A stretch of DNA of 64,000 bases from Pratylenchus scribneri. Its lineage: Eukaryota; Nematoda; Chromadorea; Rhabditida; Pratylenchidae. Under the pieces are notes generated by a model. That model was not told the origin of the DNA and did no database searches. It saw nothing but the letters and a program-made list of their open reading frames with translations. Positions 57,310 to 64,000 of this stretch are shown here, piece after piece; position 1 is the first letter of the stretch, and each line of letters starts with the position of its first letter. A program made the position numbers and the translations under genes. The stretch lies in assembly GCA_030063045.1 (NCBI GenBank), contig JAQSEB010000014.1, positions 868,001 to 932,000 of the forward strand. Reading direction: 5' to 3'.

Positions 57310-58174
57310 TGATTTTGTATTTCGAAATTGACAAAAAAACTAAAAAGTTTGATGTTTATAGAAAAATAAGAAAGCATAATTATTGATTGATCGTTCGTTC
57401 GTTTTTTTTCTTATAAATTTCTCCGAAAAAAAAGTAGATGTAGATGTAGATGGGCCGCACCGAGACGACGCCTCTCTCTACCTACTACCTAAAGAAAATT
57501 TGTTTGTCGATCGTTATCGATCGATTGTTGATTAATCAACAAAACGCCAATAAAAATTTAAATTCTAAAAATGATTCCATTACCATATACCAAATCAATC
57601 AATCAATCAATCAATAAAAAACATGTCAAACTTTTTTCAAATCCAATCAAAAAAATTTCATGATTTTTCAATATTGTAAATAAAATATTTACATAGAACC
57701 GATTTATTTTTTGACCTATAAGGGGATATCTTCGAAGCAAAGCTGCAAACAGCAGAGACATTCATTCATAAGAACAAACAATTACCAATTTCCCTTTACA
57801 TTGCTTATCTATCCTCCAGTCATCACTCATCATTGTTGAATGGCCAAGGAAAGTACTAACAATGGGTTGGATAAGGGGACACTCGAGATTTGCTGGGGCT
57901 CTAGCCGAGGGATTGGCCTCCTACAAATGGCCGCGGCTGGCAGCAGCCATTTGTGTCCTCCAAATCGAAGAAGAGCCCGCGCACTGCTGCGACTTTTCCC
58001 AGTCAAAAAGCCGATAATAAATCCTAATCGAATCATTCACACAAAGAATTCCATTGAATATGAATCGGAATGAATCAGTTCGGCACCTTAAAATGACCAT
58101 ATTGCCTGATTGTGAGTGACCCCTCCCACTGGATGGTCCAGCTTCGCCCATGGGCTTGATCAATAGCAACGAAA
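57310..58174. other. Divergent intergenic region, zinc-finger / lustrin-repeat genes
   Basis: About 865 bp between divergently transcribed genes. It includes a GATGTAGATGTAGATG run near 57435 and a (TCAA)n microsatellite near 57595-57616. Overlapping ORFs at 57830-58190 lack domains. It presumably carries both promoters. Confidence 0.4.
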
Positions 58175-61100
58175 ATGCGGCGAATTCCAAGAGTTAAATT
58201 ATTTGTTGGGCTATTATTGGTGTTTTTATTGTCGTCCTATGGATGCATAGTTCATATTAGTGCATCAGAATCCTCCCACACAATTGATCCATGTTCACCT
58301 GAAGGAATTGCTCAAATGGGTAAATTGATCGATCGGACTGGGACAATTCTAAGCAATTAATTCAGACTATAAAAATACACCAAAACAATGCACATCAGAT
58401 GCCGATTGTTCCACTCCCGCTAATTGCCATTATTCCTATAAAATTTGTTGCATTTTTCCTCTTAATCAGGAGGCACCACCAATTGGATGCCCAAAGTAGG
58501 TGGTTGAAAAGTCTTTGGGATTTTAGCGGAGAAATTCTTTTCATTAGGGAATTTTTCATAAAGTTACCCAGAAAAATCTTATCTTTTTCTGAATTTGAAA
58601 TGAAATCCAAAAGTAATGTATCAGTAATTTATGCAAATTTCGCTTATTAACGCTTATAATTTCATTTTCATTCATTCTTCAGAGGAACTCGTCAATTGCG
58701 CAATGCCAAAGGGGATTGGCTAAGTTGCAAGCCTACAAAGCCTGGAAGTTGTCCGGGTGGAGCTTTATGCTACGAGGACACACTCGAGCCCGAACAATTC
58801 CGATGTTCGTAGTGGAGATTGCCGAACTCAAAATTGTCTATATTATTAATAGGTTGTGGCAAAGACCCTGGCGAAGGTTGCGGAATTGGGCAACGTGTCT
58901 TGCGGCATGGAAATGGGAGCAGCCATCTTTGTGTTCCCGGAGATGGTAGTGAATGCCCGGGCAATGCCATTTGTGAATGGAGCTTTGCCATTGATCGTTT
59001 TCAATGCTGTGAACCGGACAACGGTGAATTGGAACAATTAAATTCGGGAATGAAATTAGTAGACCAAATTGATGGAATGAGATGCTGCTAACATATTAAA
59101 TACTCTCCATATGAATTCATTCATTTTACTGTATTTATAGGTTGCCTTGGAACGGAGAATCCACTGTTTGACTCATCCAATGATGTTCTTTCCTGTTCCA
59201 TTGCCCATTCTGAACCTTGTCCGGATGGAGCCATATGTCGATTCAATTTTTGGACTGCCTCATTCCAATGTTGTGGCCAACAGTCGACAACTGAAACAAT
59301 TAGTTGGAAATTCATATAAAAATGCTAAAAATTCTGATTCATCCCTTAAATAGAATCAGTCGCAACGGAAATTGCGGACAAAAGTGTTGAGAAGGATCGA
59401 ACATTGTCCAACTCCAAATCATCTTTGCCTCCCCAAAAAGAATGTCCTGCTGGTGAAATAGCCTATTTATTGGAACCATCGTTGGATGTGGATTTGTCCG
59501 AAAATCGATGTTCATCAGATTTGGATTGTCCTCCAATGGCACATTGCCATTCGAGCAGTCAAATTTGTTGTGGCCCACCCGGGGACTGTCCTCGACCTGC
59601 TGAACATCCAATTTATGATGAACAAGGTAAATAATGCATTTATTGGCTGGATATGTTCCCTATTAAGGCCATATCCGTCTTTGCTCCCTGCATCAGCCGG
59701 AACTTTGTCCATCGGATTCAAAATGTCGAGAGACGGTCGATCCTTTCAGCGGGTTAAGTACGGGCCAAAGAATTTGTTGTGGCTCATTCATCTTCCAATG
59801 TGCCGCATCCGGATCGCCATTTCCCAATGAGGAGAATCCACTTCGATGCGAAGTTTGTATGGCCGGATATTTAAGGAGCTTAATTTAATCATTATGACCG
59901 ATTTATTCTATGTACACTAATTTCGAGATTACAAATATAAACTCTAATAAGAATTTAGATATGGTTCATTAATATTTCCTAAAAAATGCAAAATACTTTT
60001 AGGATAAAGGGAAATAGTTTATTGATTTGATTTAATGGTAGAAGGATTATGGTATACCGGGAGACATTTAATTTTTTGCATTACTTTTTTTCCAAATTCC
60101 AATCAAAATCCAAACAATTCCCCTTTCCTTTTATACATTTCTTTGTTTTTATTAGTTTAATTTTAACAGTTTTTAAATCGTAAGCTATTTAGGTGCATAA
60201 TATTATAAGTAAAAACATTCATTCTTTTTTTTATTAATGCATTTTTACATTTTTTGCCATTATTTTTACATCAAAACTTTTATCAGCTTCACAATCCAAT
60301 CACTTGCCCGATGGATATGCTTTGTCAAGCCAGCAATTTGAATGGTGTCAGTATATGTTGCCGTCCTGCTGAGGATTCTGAGGCCAGATTTGTTGGACAA
60401 ATGAGGCAGAGAAGAAATCTATGCCCTCGGGGCTGGCTACCTTTCGGCCATTTGAATATTGTGAGAAATGAGAATGTCAAAAATGGGTGGATATTGGGAA
60501 TTAATTTTTGAAATTATTCAAATTATAAATAATTCAAAAATTATATACATAGTTTTGCCATCCAACAATGCATGGAAGTTGCCCAGGCCGTTCAGCATGT
60601 ATTTTATCGCCAAGCAGTGGACAATTTGTTTGTTGTCAACCAATTGGACGTCGAATGATGGAAGACGATGCATCCAGTACAGTAGGAAAGCAATTGAAAA
60701 GGAGCGGTGAACTCGCATTAAATTGCCCTAATCCGGATGATGTCATTGATACGGTTCAAGGCGGATATCCAAGGTGAAGATCAACTATATGTTTAAGGAG
60801 AATTTATTGAGTAAAATGATTGAAATTTGCATATGAAAATAGTCTTTTAAAGTGAAATGAAAATTTTTAAGACAATGCACAATTGACAAACGGATTCGTT
60901 GCCGAAAGGGGTGAGCCAAAACATAATGATTTTGTGAATCCACTCCCCAATTCTGCTCCAGCTTTTTGTGCGAACCTTCACTTGAGGATCCATTAATCGG
61001 TGTTTGCTGTTCCCAAAAACGATCAGCCTCGAGGCAAAGAGGACTCGCCAAATTATTCAATCGCGATCAAATTAGCTCGGCACTTTATCGTTGTCCCACA

Positions 61101-64000
61101 GCGGATCAGCAGCCGGTCATTCGCCACGGTCAAAATGTGTTCTGCGATCTTCCAGGCCAATGCCCTGCTGGAAGCTCATGGTTGACCGTTTTTATTTTGG
61201 GCAAATTATTAAAATTAAATTCAATTTTTTTTGGTTCATTTACTAGGAAATTATTGATTAAATTATAGCCAATCTGCATTGAACTCCTTCGCTATGATGA
61301 TTTGTTGCCGAAATGTTCGACAGAATTCTCCGGTTTGCCCCGAGGGAATGCGCCCTGAACAATCCCCAATTGGCTATGTTCTTTGTGAACTTCTTCAACC
61401 GAATCAATGCTCCGAAGGTTTCCAATGTGTCCATTCGAGGGATGATCCGGAACAAAACATTTGTTGCGCCAGGCTAAGGAATGCCAGGCCAGCGACTGCG
61501 CAATACATTTGTCCAAATCAGGTGAATTTAAACATTGATTAGAATTAGCCGAATGGAAATATTTTTGCGATATTTTAATAGCAAGTTATTTATCGGGACG
61601 GCCCTGGCCCTCGTTTTTGCCAACCAAATGCACAGACCGGATGCCCACGTGGTTATTCTTGTGAGGAAGCATTAGGCCAACCCGGTATTTTTATCTGCTG
61701 CTCTGTTCCCAGTCAGCCAGTGTGCCCTAATGGTTTCGAGGCTTCATTGGATATAAATAACCGAAATCCAGTTAGTCAATTCGAATTAAATTATAAATTG
61801 AGCAAATGTTGATTGAAATATGATTTATAGATGTATTGTTCTCCAACGGATCAATCGATATGTCCAGCGGATGCAGATTGTATGCCGGCTGAGAACAGGG
61901 CCAACACATTCATTTGTTGCGTTAGCCGTGAACCAGCGTTTGTATCTTTGGAAAAATGATTGAATTAATGTTAGATTTTGTTCAAATTTCAGGCGAATTT
62001 GTCCACAACTTGGACAACATGCCCTTTTACAGCCAAATGGACAGCCAGAACAATGCTCAGGCCCTGGGGCGCCGTGCAGCAAGGTGGCATTATCTTTTTG
62101 ACATTAAAATGTTCAAATTGTCCTATAATAGCCTTCCTATTCCTGCCAACTTTCCTACGCACTAAACAATCGCTATGTTTGCTGTGGTACTCCGGGAACC
62201 AATATTTTATGCGCCGATGGCCGCGAGACATATCAACAAGAATTGGGTGAAAATATTTGATTTTTCATTTTAATGGAAAACAATTTTCACAGGTAAAACG
62301 GCCCGTTGCAATCCAATAAGTTTGTATAGTGAATGTCCACCTGCTTTTGAATGTGCCCTGTCAAATGCCCCAAATGTGCATGTTTGTTGTCGGCGGATGG
62401 AAGCACCGCAGCCAACGCCCCAGGCCCCGACCGATTTGCCCATTCCATTGGGCCCAATCCCGGCTGCCACATTTCGGCAATTTTTTCATTTTTATTTTGC
62501 AATTTTTTCTTTCTTTTTTCGGCCGCCAGTCGACGAGTTGAGCTGTCCAATTGGATGGTCGGCATTTGAGGACCAAAAGGTAGAGTAAATTAGCATATAA
62601 TATTTTTGGATTGGTTTTACGATGGAAAATGATTCAATAATGGTCAAACAATATTCTTCATTTCATGATAAAATCATCATGTTATTAGTCCTAATCAGGG
62701 GTGCCATCTCCAAAAGTCAAAACCCCGGCATTCGGGTCTAAAAACCCGGCAAAACTCCGGCAAAAATTTTCAAAACCCCGGTAAAAACCCGGCATCTTTT
62801 AAAACGTGTTAAAATGCAATTTAGTAAAAGCTTGTAAAAATTTTCTACTTCAGATTTATATTTTTAATTGACTTTTTGAGCATATTTTTAATTGACTTTT
62901 TGAGCATGTGCGTTATGAAATAAAGATATCATAAGCTTTAAAAATCGGTCTGCCGTCAAAAAGTTTAGCCAGAAAAAGCCGCGAAGGAAGGAAAAAAATT
63001 AGCTAAAAATGGCCCTGATAGGTAGAAAAAGTAGCTAAAAAAGCCCTGATAGGGAGAAAAAATAGCTAAAAATGGGCCCTGATTGGAAGAAAAATTAGCT
63101 AAAAATGGCCCTGATAGGTAGAAAAAGTAGCTAAAAAAGCCCTGATAGGGAGAAAAAATAGCTAAAAATGGGCCCTGATTGGAAGAAAAATTAGCTAAAA
63201 ATGGCCCTGATAGGTAGAAAAAGTAGCTAAAAAAGCCCTGATAGGGAGAAAAAATAGCTAAAAATGGGCCCTGATTGGAAGAAAAATTAGCTAAAAATGG
63301 CCCTGATAGGTAGAAAAAGTAGCTAAAAAAGCCCTGATAGGGAGAAAAAATAGCTAAAAATGGGCCCTGATTGGAAGAAAAATTAGCTAAAAATGGCCCT
63401 GATAGGTAGAAAAAGTAGCTAAAAAAGCCCTGATAGGGAGAAAAAATAGCTAAAAATGGGCCCTGATTGGAAGAAAAATTAGCTAAAAATGGCCGCGCAG
63501 CGAAAAATTAGACCCAAAAATGGCCGCGCAGCGAAAAATTAGACCCAAAAATGGCCGCGCAGCGAAAAATTAGACCCAAAAATGGCCGCGCAGCGAAAAA
63601 TTTAGCTAAAAATTTAAAAACATGGCAAAACCCGGCAAAATATGAAAAACCCGGCAAAAAACCCGGCACTTTCAAAACCCCGGCAAAACCCCGGCCGGGA
63701 CATCAAAAACCCGGGAAATGCCGGGTTTCCCCGGTATTATGGCAGCCCTGGTCCTAATCTAGGGCTAAAATAGTTCGGGGAGAGAGTGGGCCTAGGCTCT
63801 CGCCCCGGGCTTTCGCCGGGCACATAAGCTCGTCAGTGGCCTAAAACAGGACTTAGAGATTTGAGGGGAAAAGAACCATAAATTATTATTTCTCTGTTGT
63901 GCGGGAAAAATAGACAAAAAAAACGTCGCAAAAATGATCGAAAAGTGAATATTTTATGGGGAAAAGAGTGGGTTTTAAAAAGGCAGCTTGGGGCAATATT
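58175..64000 (+). CDS. Secreted lustrin-type Cys-rich repeat protein (3' end off the window)
   Basis: Probably extracellular or cuticle-associated. It starts [20 protein letters not shown], a clear signal peptide. Repeats of the lustrin/EB-like Cys type follow, each built as CP-G ... C ... CP-G/D-x-C ... CC. Examples: [20 protein letters not shown] then C; FRCC joined across an intron (58797) to [48 protein letters not shown] then [52 protein letters not shown]; and [13 protein letters not shown]. About 15 or more small exons are separated by short introns. The last visible exon ends [15 protein letters not shown] at a GTAGAG donor (62580), and the following intron holds a hAT-like element. 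Exon edges around 59600-60300 are uncertain. Confidence 0.65.
62688..62695 (+). repeat. Target-site duplication, left (GTCCTAAT)
   Basis: GTCCTAAT directly precedes the CAGGG end of the inserted element. The identical 8-mer follows the other end at 63751-63758. Confidence 0.85.
62999..63490. repeat. 96-bp higher-order tandem repeat inside the hAT element
   Basis: About five copies with period 96 bp (starts of GGCCCTGATAGGTAG at 63011, 63107, 63203, 63299 and 63395). Each 96-mer is three related 32-mers of the form AGCTAAAAATGGCCCTGATA plus GG/TTGG and an A-rich end, differing at fixed positions. Copies are nearly identical. Confidence 0.95.
63492..63606. repeat. 31-bp tandem repeat inside the hAT element
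   Basis: About four copies of GGCCGCGCAGCGAAAAATTA followed by GACCCAAAAAT. The A-rich and GGCC parts resemble the neighbouring 32-mer, so this looks like a diverged relative of it. Confidence 0.9.
63751..63758 (+). repeat. Target-site duplication, right (GTCCTAAT)
   Basis: The second copy of the 8-bp direct repeat at the hAT-like insertion. Confidence 0.85.
63759..64000. other. Continuing intron of the lustrin-repeat gene
   Basis: No exon is recognised. It contains a CTCGCCCCGGGCTTTCGCCG block that can pair internally (GCCCGGGG-type hairpin). The downstream exons lie beyond the window. Confidence 0.35.

Larger units (their letters stand above)
62696..63750. mobile_element. Non-autonomous hAT-like element, 1,055 bp
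   Basis: The ends are CAGGGGTGCCAT and (complement) CAGGGCTGCCAT, followed inward on both sides by repeated ACCCCGGC / AACCCGGCAAA blocks. It is flanked by a perfect 8-bp direct repeat GTCCTAAT. CAGGG-type ends plus an 8-bp duplication are the standard signature of hAT transposons (known biology). No transposase frame is present, so it depends on an enzyme elsewhere. It is inserted in an intron of the lustrin-repeat gene. Confidence 0.88.

Noticed and set aside
62696..63750. Coding ORF at 63551-63757 (Lys/Pro-rich)
   Set aside because: It is a translation of the 31-bp repeat and CCCGG-rich arms of the hAT-like element.

Overview
The window looks like nuclear DNA of a nematode. The genes have many short AT-rich introns (about 40-60 nt, GT/GC...TTTNAG). 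They are dominated by recognisable nematode or animal nuclear proteins: DNA polymerase delta, PIP4K, cytochrome c heme lyase, 7B2/SBT-1, a FoxD/UNC-130 forkhead factor, an N-terminal NURF301 and a patched-related (PTR) protein. It is not Caenorhabditis-like in base composition or repeats. A tylenchid or other clade IV worm is a guess, not shown by the sequence.

Layout. 0-6 kb: AT-rich DNA with small inverted-repeat elements, the 3' exons of an unidentified gene (3146-4421) and a small single-pass membrane protein gene that has to be spliced to be seen (5424-5992). 6.4-7.7 kb: sbt-1 (minus). 8.3-9.3 kb: minisatellite array 1. 9.5-10.7 kb: GPKOW (minus). 11.2-20.3 kb: three closely spaced plus-strand genes, cytochrome c heme lyase, PIP4K (ppk-2) and POLD1, possibly an operon. 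20.6 kb: tRNA-Thr(AGT). 20.8-30.5 kb: a gene-poor block with arrays 2 and 3, poly-G/poly-C runs, tRNA remnants and MITEs. 30.6-32.0 kb: unc-130-like forkhead gene. 32.5 kb: a long foldback element. 35.2-40.6 kb: N-terminal half of NURF301 (minus). 41.1 kb: BRI3-like gene (minus). 42.2 kb: U6 snRNA (plus). 42.8-51.0 kb: PTR gene (minus), one of whose introns carries the 3.1 kb array 4. 51.6 kb: array 5. 53.9-57.3 kb: C2H2 zinc-finger gene (minus). 58.2 kb to the right edge: a secreted lustrin-type Cys-rich repeat protein whose last visible intron holds a complete non-autonomous hAT-like element.

The most striking content is repetitive. One 24-25 bp unit forms five arrays in both orientations. 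The largest sits inside a 3.6 kb GC-AG intron and is bounded by 24 bp terminal inverted repeats. A second system is a 1,055 bp hAT-type element with an 8 bp target duplication, filled with a 96 bp (3 x 32 bp) higher-order repeat. A third is a TIR element family found in introns of POLD1, NURF301 and the zinc-finger gene. At least three genes use GC-AG introns. The long ORFs inside the arrays are a consequence of the 24 bp unit and are not genes.
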